NCBI GenBank assembly: GCA_016931225.1
Contig: JAFGFE010000026.1
Span: 75,499 to 139,498 of the forward strand
Direction of reading: 5' to 3'
DNA length: 64,000 nt
DNA from: Candidatus Zymogenaceae bacterium
GTDB taxonomy: Bacteria; Desulfobacterota; Zymogenia; Zymogenales; Zymogenaceae
Position 1 is the first letter of the stretch, and each line of letters opens with the position of its first letter. This document shows, piece by piece, positions 31,949 to 43,655 of this stretch. The position numbers and the translations under genes were made by a program. The notes beneath the pieces were generated by a model. That model worked only from the letters and a program-made list of their open reading frames with translations, was not told where the DNA came from and ran no database searches.

Positions 31949-33250
31949 ATGACCAGCGATGCCACCTCTTCGAAAACGCTTCTTTCCAGGGCCGAGAAGA
32001 TCATTCCCGGCGGCGTCAACAGCCCCGTCCGGGCGTTTCGGTCCGTGGGAGGCACGCCGCCCTTCATCAGCCGGGGAAAGGGCTGCCGACTGTTCGACGT
32101 CGACGGTCATGAGTACATCGACTATGTTTTGTCCTGGGGTCCTCTGATCCTGGGGCACGCCCACGAGGCGGTAGTGGACACAGCAATTGAGGCGGCCCGG
32201 GGAGGCTCCAGTTTCGGCGCCCCCACCGAGGCCGAGGTGCGGTTCGCGGAACTGGTGGTGTCGTTTTTCCCCTCCATGGAGATGCTTCGGCTGGTCAGCT
32301 CGGGCACCGAGGCGGCCATGACCGCCATTCGCCTGGCCCGGGGATACACCGGCCGGGATATCATTATCAAGTTCGAGGGGTGCTACCACGGCCACGTGGA
32401 TTCGCTTTTGGCCGCCGCCGGCTCCGGAGCCGCCACCCTCGGGATCCCCTCCACCCCCGGGGTCACCCCCGGCACCGCCCGGGATACCGTTACCGTGCCC
32501 TTCAACGATCTTGAGGCCCTTGAGGGGGTCTTCACTGAGTATGCCGAAAAGGTCGCCGCGGTGATCGTGGAGCCGGTGCCGGGAAACATGGGGGTCGTCC
32601 CGCCTGTGGAGGGGTATCTCCCCGGCATCCTGAAGCTCGCCCGGAAAAACGGCGCCCTTGTGATCTTCGACGAGGTAATGAGCGGATTCCGGGCGGACCT
32701 GGGCGGCGCCCAGACGCTCTTCGGTCTCGATCCCGATCTGACAATGCTCGGGAAGGTCGTCGGCGGCGGGTACAACCTCGCCGCGGTGGGGGGCCGCCGG
32801 GACATTATGGAATCCCTGGCGCCGGTGGGGGACGTCTACCAGGCGGGGACCCTCTCCGGAAATCCGGTGGCGGTGGCCGCAGGGCTTGCGACGCTCTTGA
32901 TCCTCAAGGAGCCGGGTCTCTTTTCCGGCATCGTCGAAAAGACCGAGCGCCTCGTTCGGGGAATCCTCCTATCGGCGGAAAAAGCGGGCGTCCCGATGTG
33001 GGGGGCGCAGGTGGGGACCATGGCGTGTCTCTTCTTCACGGACTCGCCGGTACGGAACTTCGTCGACGCTAAGAACGCCGACGGAGAGCGGTTCAAGAAA
33101 TATTTCCACGCCATGCTGAAGGGCGACGGAACCCTCGGGCACTATTTCGCGCCGTCCGCCTTCGAGGCGCTGTTCGTCTCCGCCGCCCACACCGGTGAGG
33201 ACATAGAGACGACCATCCGGGCGGCGGCCGAGAGCCTTTCGGCCCTGTAG
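31949..33250 (+). CDS. hemL: Glutamate-1-semialdehyde 2,1-aminomutase
   Basis: HemL makes 5-aminolevulinate in the C5 tetrapyrrole pathway using PLP. The 433-residue length is typical. S-S-G-T-E-A-A-M-T, F-E-G-C-Y-H-G-H, D-E-V-M-S-G-F-R and the PLP-lysine strand M-L-G-K-V-V-G-G-G-Y-N-L-A-A-V-G-G are all present. It is downstream of ahbB on the same strand, placing early and late heme steps together. The start ATG 31949 has a GGAGG box nearby (ACGGAGGTT). Confidence 0.96.
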   Translation: MTSDATSSKTLLSRAEKIIPGGVNSPVRAFRSVGGTPPFISRGKGCRLFDVDGHEYIDYVLSWGPLILGHAHEAVVDTAIEAARGGSSFGAPTEAEVRFAELVVSFFPSMEMLRLVSSGTEAAMTAIRLARGYTGRDIIIKFEGCYHGHVDSLLAAAGSGAATLGIPSTPGVTPGTARDTVTVPFNDLEALEGVFTEYAEKVAAVIVEPVPGNMGVVPPVEGYLPGILKLARKNGALVIFDEVMSGFRADLGGAQTLFGLDPDLTMLGKVVGGGYNLAAVGGRRDIMESLAPVGDVYQAGTLSGNPVAVAAGLATLLILKEPGLFSGIVEKTERLVRGILLSAEKAGVPMWGAQVGTMACLFFTDSPVRNFVDAKNADGERFKKYFHAMLKGDGTLGHYFAPSAFEALFVSAAHTGEDIETTIRAAAESLSAL

Positions 33251-33286
33251 GCGCCCTCACGCCTCACAGGACGCTCGAATCACCCT

Positions 33287-34081
33287 TCAATCGTCCAGGG
33301 GGGCTTCCCTAACCACCACCGACGCCTCTGTATCAAAGGGATTCAGGCGGACCGCCAATGAAAAGAGGTAGGGATAGTTTTTCCTGAGGTGTCTCATATA
33401 GACCACCCACTCCTTGAGCAACAACAGATACGCCCGCTTGATGTCCAGCGTCAGGTGGGCAAGATCGCTTTTGGGGAGGATTGAGAAGTCCTCGCGGAAG
33501 TATAACTCCTCCTGGAGGTGCGACACCGCCCAGAGGAGATCGGTGAAGGTCTCGTGCTCCAGCAGGTTCGGGTTTTCCAAAAGTCTCAGCAGAAACTCCC
33601 GCTTTCCCAGCAGAAATTCCTTGAGGAGCGGCAGGTTGCACATGCCGATTTCAATGTCCGGGAAGTATGAATCCAGTATCGCCTTGATCCTCCCAACCTG
33701 TGAATCGGACCAGTCGTGCCCGGTGAGAATATCGTCCCGTATGGCGTCGATGCTCAAATCGATGGTCGAAACGGTCTGTATCAGGGAAATACCCATCTCA
33801 CTGTAAAAGGCGCCGATGACCATGTTGAGCTTCGTCATCAGGGCACCCCGCTCCCGCATCTGGAGCATCCGGTGGATGATGAGCGTGACGACAAGGACCT
33901 CGATGGGCATGACGGCGATATCGCCCAGCATGTAGATGAAGATGTGGTGCGCGTCATGAAAAACGAAAAAGTGAAGGGTGTAGAGCGCGCACGACGTTAG
34001 AATCAATGAGGCGATTAATATGATCTGAAATCGATCCAGCCGCACACGCGCGGCCGGTGTGACGATCCTGTTTCGAATCAT
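33287..34081 (-). CDS. Membrane protein with two N-terminal helices and a helical cytoplasmic domain
   Basis: A 264-residue protein of unknown function. Two helices (Q-I-I-L-I-A-S-L-I-L-T-S-C-A-L-Y and A-V-M-P-I-E-V-L-V-V-T-L-I-I-H) bracket a short loop with histidines (F-V-F-H-D-A-H-H-I-F). The rest, about 180 residues, is charged and alpha-helical, with repeated L-L-x-x-L-E-N and E-W-V-V-Y-M-R-H-L. The ATG at 34081 overlaps the stop of the upstream hydrolase gene as ATGA, and is the last gene of a three-gene operon. No known family was recognised. Confidence 0.65.
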   Translation of the reverse strand: MIRNRIVTPAARVRLDRFQIILIASLILTSCALYTLHFFVFHDAHHIFIYMLGDIAVMPIEVLVVTLIIHRMLQMRERGALMTKLNMVIGAFYSEMGISLIQTVSTIDLSIDAIRDDILTGHDWSDSQVGRIKAILDSYFPDIEIGMCNLPLLKEFLLGKREFLLRLLENPNLLEHETFTDLLWAVSHLQEELYFREDFSILPKSDLAHLTLDIKRAYLLLLKEWVVYMRHLRKNYPYLFSLAVRLNPFDTEASVVVREAPLDD

Positions 34082-34974
34082 TCGTATACTCCCCTCTTTT
34101 CCCACGAGTCGTCGATATGCGGAGCGAACCGGGCGATGAACCGCCGGGGGTTCTCCCGTGTGATCATGCGAAGGAGGTCATCAGTAAGACCGAACGACGT
34201 GAGGTCGTCATGGATCTCCCCCAGGCCGCCGATCCCCGCCGGATGATCCGACCCGAAGAGCGTCCGGTGACCGAACCTCTCCATCAGCGAGCGAAATGTC
34301 TCCTCCGGTTTTTCGATGGCGCCGCCGCCCGTGTCGTCATTCGCCGTATGTCGGAAGATCCTGAGCGCCCCGAAGACGTTCGTGGCGTCGAGTAACACCT
34401 GTGGAAATCGCTCCATGATTGCTTCCGCGTCCCGAAACTTCGGAAAGAGTACGTGGGAGAGCACCAGCGGCAGTCCCGGAAACCGCTCCAGAATCGTCTC
34501 GATGCGATCGGCCGGAAGTGCTTTCCCGTAAAACTCGTCGAATCCGGTATGAATGAAGACCGGCTTTTGATACTCCTCCATCAACCCGTAGACCTCCATC
34601 ATACGCTCATCGGCGGGATCGAAATCCTGTATGAACGGGTGAACCTTGAGGCCCGTGAACCGATACTCCTCGATGAGTCGTTTGACAACCCCCCGCTTGT
34701 CCGGCGTCTCCACGTGAAGAGATCCGAAGGGCGCGGACTCCGGCATCCTGACCGACAGATCACGGCAGAATTCGTTGAGGGAATCGGTCTCCTGTGGGGA
34801 AAGGGGATAGACATGGTTGAAAAATCCGCGAACGCCGTGTGCGGCGAGATCCGCCCTGATCCCCGCTTCATCGATATTCACAGGAACCGGGTGGTCCGGA
34901 AAGCTTCTTGTTATCCACCGCATCAGTCCCCGGAGCCTGGCCCGGGGGAGGATATGTACATGGGCGTCGATCAT
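34078..34974 (-). CDS. Amidohydrolase-type TIM-barrel metal hydrolase
   Basis: A 298-residue protein of the amidohydrolase superfamily. Metal motifs: D-A-H-V-H near the N terminus, G-L-K-V-H-P-F, V-F-I-H-T-G, L-V-L-S-H-V and L-F-G-S-D-H-P-A near the end. This fits the amidohydrolase-2 group, which acts on small carboxylates or lactones by decarboxylation or hydrolysis; the substrate is unknown. ATG 34974 overlaps the stop of the upstream cyclophilin-like gene (ATGA), and the downstream gene starts inside its stop, so the three are translationally coupled. Confidence 0.85.
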   Translation of the reverse strand: MIDAHVHILPRARLRGLMRWITRSFPDHPVPVNIDEAGIRADLAAHGVRGFFNHVYPLSPQETDSLNEFCRDLSVRMPESAPFGSLHVETPDKRGVVKRLIEEYRFTGLKVHPFIQDFDPADERMMEVYGLMEEYQKPVFIHTGFDEFYGKALPADRIETILERFPGLPLVLSHVLFPKFRDAEAIMERFPQVLLDATNVFGALRIFRHTANDDTGGGAIEKPEETFRSLMERFGHRTLFGSDHPAGIGGLGEIHDDLTSFGLTDDLLRMITRENPRRFIARFAPHIDDSWEKRGVYE

Positions 34975-35378
34975 CCCCCGTCTGTCGCCTCCGAGCCCTT
35001 GCACGTGACGATTATCTCCTCCCCGTCGGAGACGTCGCCAAAGCGCATCGCGTCCCCCACAACTCGTCCGAATATGTTGACGGGGCTGGCCGCCCTGATC
35101 TCATCCCCCCTGCTGGCGGGGGTTTTACCGAAGAAGATACAAAATGCGTTTCCGTCCGGCCAGTATCCCAGCTCCCCGGCTCCCACAACGTCCCGGGCGC
35201 CGGCATCTCTCCCCATCTCCATCGGTATCTGAAAATAGATCTCCTCCCCCCACCTATTGACCTTTCCCGTGATCGGCAGGCACGAAACGACGGCGCGCGC
35301 CGTCTCGGTATCAAGAAGCTCAGCATCCATAGATACCGTCCCCGCCCTTATGGTAATCCGCACATCGCCGGTCATCAC
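34971..35378 (-). CDS. Cyclophilin-like fold protein (TM1367 family)
   Basis: A 135-residue protein fitting the DUF369/cyclophilin-like family: W-G-E-E-I-Y-F-Q-I-P, then V-G-A-G-E-L-G-Y-W-P-D-G-N-A-F-C-I-F-F-G-K-T-P, and V-N-I-F-G-R-V. Members have a cyclophilin fold but usually lack isomerase residues, and their function is unsettled. It is the first gene of the operon and overlaps the amidohydrolase gene as ATGA. This tight coupling suggests the three products act together, which is inference. Confidence 0.8.
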   Translation of the reverse strand: MMTGDVRITIRAGTVSMDAELLDTETARAVVSCLPITGKVNRWGEEIYFQIPMEMGRDAGARDVVGAGELGYWPDGNAFCIFFGKTPASRGDEIRAASPVNIFGRVVGDAMRFGDVSDGEEIIVTCKGSEATDGG

Positions 35379-35651
35379 GACACCTCGAATGAATTCCTTA
35401 CGTATGGTCTCAATAGTATGGTTTACCCCCGTCGGTTGTCAAGATCATTCCAAAAACCGCTTTCAGGGGAGAATCTCCTTGACAACATCTCGTTCTTTTG
35501 TTTTAATACTTTTGTTTTCGCACGTCTCTACGTGCTACTATTCTGCTCGCTCGGGCGGAAATCGCCATCCTCAATTCCACGGATTATGAGATGTAAAAAG
35601 AAAAAGCTCTTACACCACCGGTTTTCTTTTTTTCGAGAAAAGAACGTTGAG

Positions 35652-35739
35652 TTTTCCACACCTGTGAGCAAAACTGTGGAGAACTCAATTTTTTTTTGGT
35701 ATAACCCTTTGTTTTTCCTGTAATTTTGGTTTTTCCACA
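35652..35739. other. DnaA boxes upstream of dnaA
   Basis: TTTTCCACA occurs at 35652-35660 and 35731-35739, and TGTGGAGAA at 35675-35683. The first and third form an inverted pair inside GAGTTTTCCACA (35649-35660) and TGTGGAGAACTC (35675-35686). They differ from the ideal TTATCCACA at one or two positions and probably serve dnaA autoregulation and origin binding. The 35379-35650 stretch shows nothing else I recognise. Confidence 0.65.
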
Positions 35740-35798
35740 TTTTTTCGCCATGTAACCTGTTGTTTTTTCTTATAAAAATACTTACGGAGTCATCATTA

Positions 35799-37160
35799 AT
35801 GGAAACGGTCTGGGAAGAAGTCATAAAAACCATTCAAAAGAAAGTACCGGAGAACACCTTCGACCTCTGGTTTAAATCTCTCAAGCTCAAAGAAATAAAA
35901 AACGGCAGTATTTACCTGGAGGTTCCCAATAAGTTTTTCCGGGACTGGATAGACGAACACTACCACGACATCATCATGGAGAGTCTCACGTTATCGGGAA
36001 TGGACGGTCATTCGGTACGGCTGACAATCTCCCAGGACCTTGTGGAGGTCGACGCTTTCGAGGAGCCGGACCTCGTCGAGGAGCGTCGTCCCGTCGTCTC
36101 TTCCGACTCCACCAGCGGCGTGTGGCGCCAGCGCCTGAAGTCGGAATACCTTCTCGGTGAATTCGTGAAGGGCCCGTCAAACGAATTCGCCAAGGCGGCC
36201 TGCGAGAAGGTCGTTGAAAATCCGGCGAGGGATTACAACCCTCTTTTCATCTACGGCGGCGTGGGGCTCGGGAAAACCCATCTCCTCAACGCCATCGGCA
36301 ACGGCATCCTGGATAACTACCCAAATATGAAGGTGTTCTACGTCACCTCCGAAGAATTCGTCAACGAGCTGGTTCGGTCCATCCGGTACGAAAAGATGCA
36401 CGAGTTCCAGAAAAAGTACCGCGGAATGGACGTGCTCCTGGTGGACGACATCCAGTTCTTCGCCGGCAAGAAACAGACCCAGGAGGAATTTTTTCACACC
36501 TTCAACGCGCTGTACGAAAGTCAAAAGCAGATCGTTCTCACCAGCGACAAGATCACAAAAGAGATCGCGGGCCTCGAAGAACGGCTCAGATCACGATTCG
36601 AGTGGGGTTTGATCGCGGACATCGACTATCCGGACATCGAACACATGGTGGCGATCCTGAAAACAAAGGCGGAAAAACAGCACCACCTCGAGATATCCGA
36701 CGACGTCGCGTTTTTCATCGCCTCCATCGTCAACGACAAGCCGAACATCCGTGAGCTGGAGGGCATGCTCACCCGGCTCATCGCGGAATCCTCCCTCGAC
36801 GGCAGCGAGATCACCCTTGATTTCGCCCGAAGCGCCCTGAAGAACTTCATCAGGGACAAGGATCATCCGGAGAGCATCGAGAACATTCAGAAAATCGTTG
36901 CAAAATATTACAAGCTGAAGGTGTCGGACCTCAAGTCCCAGAAGCGTCTGAAGGCGGTGGCGGAGCCGAGACAGATCGCGATGTACCTCTGCAAAAAGAT
37001 CAACAAGGCGTCATACCCGGAGATAGGAAAGAGATTCGGCGGCAAAGATCACTCCACCGTCATTCACGCGGTGAAGAAGGTGGAACGAAAGATAAACGAG
37101 GACAAGCAATTTCGCCACAACATTTTTTCCATAGAGAACCAGATCAAGCTTTTGGGGTAA
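35799..37160 (+). CDS. dnaA: Chromosomal replication initiator protein
   Basis: The 453-residue protein has domain I (residues 1-80; helicase loading), a short linker, the AAA+ domain with Walker A G-G-V-G-L-G-K-T (153-160) and Walker B L-L-V-D-D-I-Q-F-F, and the C-terminal DNA-binding domain with F-G-G-K-D-H-S-T-V-I-H-A-V (about 416-430). ATG 35799 opens with the typical M-E-T-V-W-E-E-V; a TTG at 35760 in frame is ignored. DnaA boxes lie on both sides and dnaN follows, the classical origin arrangement. Confidence 0.97.
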   Translation: METVWEEVIKTIQKKVPENTFDLWFKSLKLKEIKNGSIYLEVPNKFFRDWIDEHYHDIIMESLTLSGMDGHSVRLTISQDLVEVDAFEEPDLVEERRPVVSSDSTSGVWRQRLKSEYLLGEFVKGPSNEFAKAACEKVVENPARDYNPLFIYGGVGLGKTHLLNAIGNGILDNYPNMKVFYVTSEEFVNELVRSIRYEKMHEFQKKYRGMDVLLVDDIQFFAGKKQTQEEFFHTFNALYESQKQIVLTSDKITKEIAGLEERLRSRFEWGLIADIDYPDIEHMVAILKTKAEKQHHLEISDDVAFFIASIVNDKPNIRELEGMLTRLIAESSLDGSEITLDFARSALKNFIRDKDHPESIENIQKIVAKYYKLKVSDLKSQKRLKAVAEPRQIAMYLCKKINKASYPEIGKRFGGKDHSTVIHAVKKVERKINEDKQFRHNIFSIENQIKLLG

Positions 37161-37165
37161 AAAAC

Positions 37166-37380
37166 TGTGAACAACTCCTGTTGAAAAGATGTGTATGATC
37201 GACCGGTATCCTTTTTTACCGGTTTTTCCACCTCTTTCCACTTTCTTTCCCCATGTTTTTTATTTGAAAAAGCGTAATTTTGTTATATACTTAATTAATT
37301 TATCAACAGTCCACAGGACATACTACCACTACTATTTTTATTAATAACATTGTATTATCTTATTAGGCCGTTCCCAAGGA
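37166..37380. other. Probable replication origin (oriC) between dnaA and dnaN
   Basis: The gap has TGTGAACAA (37166-37174), then TTATCAACA (37300-37308), a GC-containing step (CCACAGGAC), a trinucleotide run CTA-CCA-CTA-CTA (37323-37334) and a T/A-rich stretch (37335-37365). This order, box then spacer then trinucleotides then AT-rich duplex-opening region, is that of the basal unwinding element described in Bacillus subtilis. On the complementary strand the run reads GAT-GGT-GAT-GAT in 3'-to-5' direction. A DNA-unwinding test is needed to prove it. Confidence 0.65.
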
Positions 37381-37388
37381 GTTGATAT

Positions 37389-38510
37389 ATGGAATTCAAG
37401 ATTGCTCGTGAGGAAATCCTCAGAGGACTGGGATTGACTCAAAGCATTGTTGAGAAAAAAAACACCATACAGATTTTGTCAAACGTTCTGTTAAAATCGG
37501 AACAGGACGTCCTTACCATAGAAGCCACTGATCTCGAAGTCGGGATACGGGATACCTACACATGCGAGGGAATCATCGAGGGAGGTATCACCGTTGATGC
37601 GAAAATGCTGTACGAGGTGGTACGCCAAATCCCGGACGGGATGACGATTCATTTCAAGAAACAGGAAAACAACTGGGTGGAGATAAACGCGGGCAGGTCG
37701 GTTTTCAACCTTGTGGGACTGTCTTCCGAGGATTTTCCAGAAGTGCCCCTGTTTCCAGGGGACTACCAATGGTTCATGGAGCCCCCGGTTATTGAAAGTA
37801 TGGTCGATAAGACCATATTCGCCGTATCTCATGAAGACGTCAGGTACAATCTCTCCGGGGTGTACTGTGAGGCGGTGGAGGAGAGCGGGGGAAAGACGCT
37901 TCGTATGGTGGCGACGGACGGGCATCGGCTGTCTCTTGTGGAGACGGCTATCGACGGGGAACTGCCCGAGGTCCTGAAAAAGGGGATCATCCTGCCGCGA
38001 AAGGGATTGAGCGAGCTGAAAAAGATGCTTGATGAGGGGGAAGACGCGATCGGCATGAGGGTGGAGGAAAACAACCTGATGGTGCATCGGGACGGCACGA
38101 CGTTGGTAATGCGGCTGATAGACGGGAGATTTCCCGATTATCGACAGGTCATTCCCCAGTCCAACGACAAGGTGATCACCTTTCCGAGGGAGGAATTCAT
38201 CAGGACCTTACGGAGGGTCTCGATTCTCTCCTATGACCGCGTACGCATGGTGAAATTTCATATCTCCCCGAACATGGTGGAGATCAGCTCAGAGAGCCCG
38301 GAAATGGGAACCGCCCGAGAGGAGGTCCCGGTGGAATACTCCGGAAATGAGTTTGAAATAGGATTCAACGCGAACTACATTCTTGATATTCTCAACGCCG
38401 TTGATGATGACGTGGTGGTTTTTCGCCTCCTTGACGATTCCAGCCCCGGAGAAGTGCGACCCGCCGAAGAGAAGGGGTATTTCTTCATCATTATGCCGAT
38501 GAAGATTTAG
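37389..38510 (+). CDS. dnaN: DNA polymerase III beta subunit (sliding clamp)
   Basis: The 373-residue product has the three repeated clamp domains (about 1-125, 126-250, 251-373), with S-N-V-L-L-K-S-E near the N terminus, A-T-D-G-H-R-L-S-L and the terminal F-F-I-I-M-P-M-K-I typical of beta clamps (family M-P-M-R-L/I). AAGGAG precedes the ATG closely. It follows the origin region and precedes gyrB directly; the recF gene that usually lies between is not present. Confidence 0.97.
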   Translation: MEFKIAREEILRGLGLTQSIVEKKNTIQILSNVLLKSEQDVLTIEATDLEVGIRDTYTCEGIIEGGITVDAKMLYEVVRQIPDGMTIHFKKQENNWVEINAGRSVFNLVGLSSEDFPEVPLFPGDYQWFMEPPVIESMVDKTIFAVSHEDVRYNLSGVYCEAVEESGGKTLRMVATDGHRLSLVETAIDGELPEVLKKGIILPRKGLSELKKMLDEGEDAIGMRVEENNLMVHRDGTTLVMRLIDGRFPDYRQVIPQSNDKVITFPREEFIRTLRRVSILSYDRVRMVKFHISPNMVEISSESPEMGTAREEVPVEYSGNEFEIGFNANYILDILNAVDDDVVVFRLLDDSSPGEVRPAEEKGYFFIIMPMKI

Positions 38511-38550
38511 TGGATTGATTCTGTAAGATATGATATACTAGTACGGATGA

Positions 38551-41007
<2,457 letters not shown>

Positions 41008-41198
41008 CGCGTATTCCGGTGGTGCGGGGACGTCTCATGTGTGGGATGAAAGACGTTTGTGGCACGGCCGAAAGATCCCTCCAAAAACACACTGACGAAG
41101 AACAATACCGTGACGCATGACCGCCCGGAACGTATTTCCCGCAAAGAACGATCGGGCGGTGAGATATATGCGGCATGGTTGATGGACAAGGCGAGAGA

Positions 41199-43655
41199 AT
41201 GACAGAGAAGAGCCAGATAGCGGCGATAAACATCGAAGACGAGATGAAACGCTCGTACATCGATTATTCCATGAGCGTCATCATCGGCAGGGCCATCCCC
41301 GATATCCGCGATGGTCTGAAGCCGGTGCACCGCCGCATTCTGTACGCGATGTACGACCTCCGAAATTTTCACAACGAACCCTATAAAAAATCCGCCCGAA
41401 TCGTGGGCGATGTGATCGGCAAGTACCACCCCCACGGAGACGCCGCCGTATATGACACCCTGGTCCGCATGGCCCAGGATTTCAGCATGCGCCATCCCAC
41501 CGTGGACGGCCAGGGGAACTTCGGCTCCGTCGACGGCGATTCCGCCGCGGCCATGCGGTATACCGAGGCCAGGATGGCCAAGATCGCCGAGAGCCTTCTC
41601 GCCGACATCGAAAAGGATACCGTCGATTTTCAACCGAACTATGACGAAACACAATCGGAGCCGCTGGTCCTCCCCTCCCGTATTCCGAATCTCTTGTTGA
41701 ACGGGTCCTCCGGCATCGCCGTGGGCATGGCCACGAATATCCCGCCCCACAACCTGGGGGAGTTGATCGACGGCATCCAGGCGGTCATCAAGGATCCGGA
41801 CATCACGGTCGAAAAGCTGATCAAGCATATACCGGGCCCGGATTTTCCCACCCGCGGCTTCATTTACGGCATCGACGGCATCGTCCAGGCGTACAAGACC
41901 GGCCGGGGGCGTGTTCTCATCCGCGCCCGTGCGATGATAGAGGAGCAGCCCAAGACCGGGAAGAACGCCATCGTCGTCACGGAGATACCATACAACGTCA
42001 ACAAGGCGAAGCTGATAGAGCGGATCGCAGACCTTGTCAAGACCAAGAAGCTCGAAGGCATCAGCGATCTGAGGGATGAATCCGACCGGGACGGGATGAG
42101 GATCGTCATCGAGCTGAAGAAGGATGTGATACCGACCATCGTTCTGAACCAGCTCTACAAGACGACGCCGATGGAGACGACGTTCGGCATCATCATGCTC
42201 TCCATTGTCGGCGGCAGACCGAGAATCCTCGCCCTCAAGGAGATGCTCTTATACTTCGTGGAGCACCGGAGGGAGGTGGTCACCCGCAGGACCAGGTACG
42301 ACCTGGCCCGGGCCGAGGAACGGGCGCATATCCTCGAGGGACTCGTCACGGCGCTGAACAACATCGATGAGGTCATCGAGATCATCAAGACCTCCAAGAA
42401 TCAACCGGACGCCAAGACGAGGCTGATGAAACGTTTCGGCTTCTCGGACATCCAGGCCCAGGCGATCCTCGACATGCGCCTGGGACGGCTGACCTCCCTG
42501 GAAGTGGAGAAGGTACAAAAGGAATACCGCGAGATACTGGCCCTCATCGAGGAGCTGAAGAGGATACTGGCGGACGAGAGCGTCCTGATGGATGTGATTA
42601 CCAAGGAGCTTTCTGAGATCAAGCGGGAATTCGCCGACGAGCGCAGGACGGAGATCCTCTCTAAGACAAAGGAGCTGACCATCGAGGACCTGGTGGCCCA
42701 GGAGGATATGATCGTCACCGTCACCCACAACAACTACATCAAGCGGACGCCCCTTTCCCAGTATCGGACCCAGAAGAGGGGGGGGAAGGGCGTCTCCGGC
42801 ATGGATATATACGAAGGCGATTTCGTGGAACGGCTGTTCGTCGCCCAGACCCACGATCAGGTCCTCATCATCACGGACGCCGGGAGGGCGTACGGGCTGA
42901 AGGTCCACGAAATCCCCCAGGCGGGACGGGTCAGCCGGGGGCGATCGGCCTCGAATCTCGTCCAGATGCTCCCGGACGAGAAAATCGCGTCTATGCTGGT
43001 CATCAGTGATATCGCCGCGGACGACGAGTCGGTGGTGATGGCCTCCCGAAGCGGGATGATAAAGAAAACCACCGCCTCGGAGTTCAGGAACGCGAAGCAC
43101 TCGGGTGTGGTGGCGATGGGGCTCGCGGATGACGACGTGCTGGTGGCGGCCCGGACCGTGTTTCAGGAGAAGAAGGACACGGTGGACGTCATCCTCGCCA
43201 CCTCCCAGGGATGCGCCATCAGGTTTCCCGAGTCGGATATCCGGACCATGGGCAGGTCCGCCCAGGGGGTTCGGGGAATCAACCTTTCGGGGGACGACCG
43301 GGTAATCAGTATCGCCCTGGTGAACAAAAAGAAATACATCCTCACCGTCACCGAAAACGGCTTCGGGAAGCGATCGAAGCTCACCGAATACGGCACGACC
43401 CGCCGCGGGGGCAAGGGAATCATCACCATGAAGACCGGCGCGAAGACCGGGCCCGTGGTGGGTGTGCGTACGATCAACGACGACGATGAAGTGATGATGA
43501 TCTCCAACAAGGGGATGTTTTTGAGGATGGACTCAAAAGACATCTCCATCATGGGCAGAAACACCCAGGGCGTGAAATTGATGAACCTGAAGTCGGGCGA
43601 GAACCTGTCCGGAATCGCCGTGCTGGCGGAGCGGGAGAATGGTGATGACCAATAG
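41199..43655 (+). CDS. gyrA: DNA gyrase subunit A
   Basis: The 818-residue subunit has the active-site Tyr121 (M-R-Y-T-E-A-R-M), the quinolone region [11 protein letters not shown] with Ala82 where E. coli has Ser83, and six beta-pinwheel repeats in the C-terminal half including the GyrA box Q-K-R-G-G-K-G. The GyrA box marks gyrase rather than topoisomerase IV. ATG 41199 fits the family N terminus; an ATG at 41175 in frame would add eight residues. The lipoprotein gene overlaps its 3' end. Confidence 0.97.
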   Translation: MTEKSQIAAINIEDEMKRSYIDYSMSVIIGRAIPDIRDGLKPVHRRILYAMYDLRNFHNEPYKKSARIVGDVIGKYHPHGDAAVYDTLVRMAQDFSMRHPTVDGQGNFGSVDGDSAAAMRYTEARMAKIAESLLADIEKDTVDFQPNYDETQSEPLVLPSRIPNLLLNGSSGIAVGMATNIPPHNLGELIDGIQAVIKDPDITVEKLIKHIPGPDFPTRGFIYGIDGIVQAYKTGRGRVLIRARAMIEEQPKTGKNAIVVTEIPYNVNKAKLIERIADLVKTKKLEGISDLRDESDRDGMRIVIELKKDVIPTIVLNQLYKTTPMETTFGIIMLSIVGGRPRILALKEMLLYFVEHRREVVTRRTRYDLARAEERAHILEGLVTALNNIDEVIEIIKTSKNQPDAKTRLMKRFGFSDIQAQAILDMRLGRLTSLEVEKVQKEYREILALIEELKRILADESVLMDVITKELSEIKREFADERRTEILSKTKELTIEDLVAQEDMIVTVTHNNYIKRTPLSQYRTQKRGGKGVSGMDIYEGDFVERLFVAQTHDQVLIITDAGRAYGLKVHEIPQAGRVSRGRSASNLVQMLPDEKIASMLVISDIAADDESVVMASRSGMIKKTTASEFRNAKHSGVVAMGLADDDVLVAARTVFQEKKDTVDVILATSQGCAIRFPESDIRTMGRSAQGVRGINLSGDDRVISIALVNKKKYILTVTENGFGKRSKLTEYGTTRRGGKGIITMKTGAKTGPVVGVRTINDDDEVMMISNKGMFLRMDSKDISIMGRNTQGVKLMNLKSGENLSGIAVLAERENGDDQ

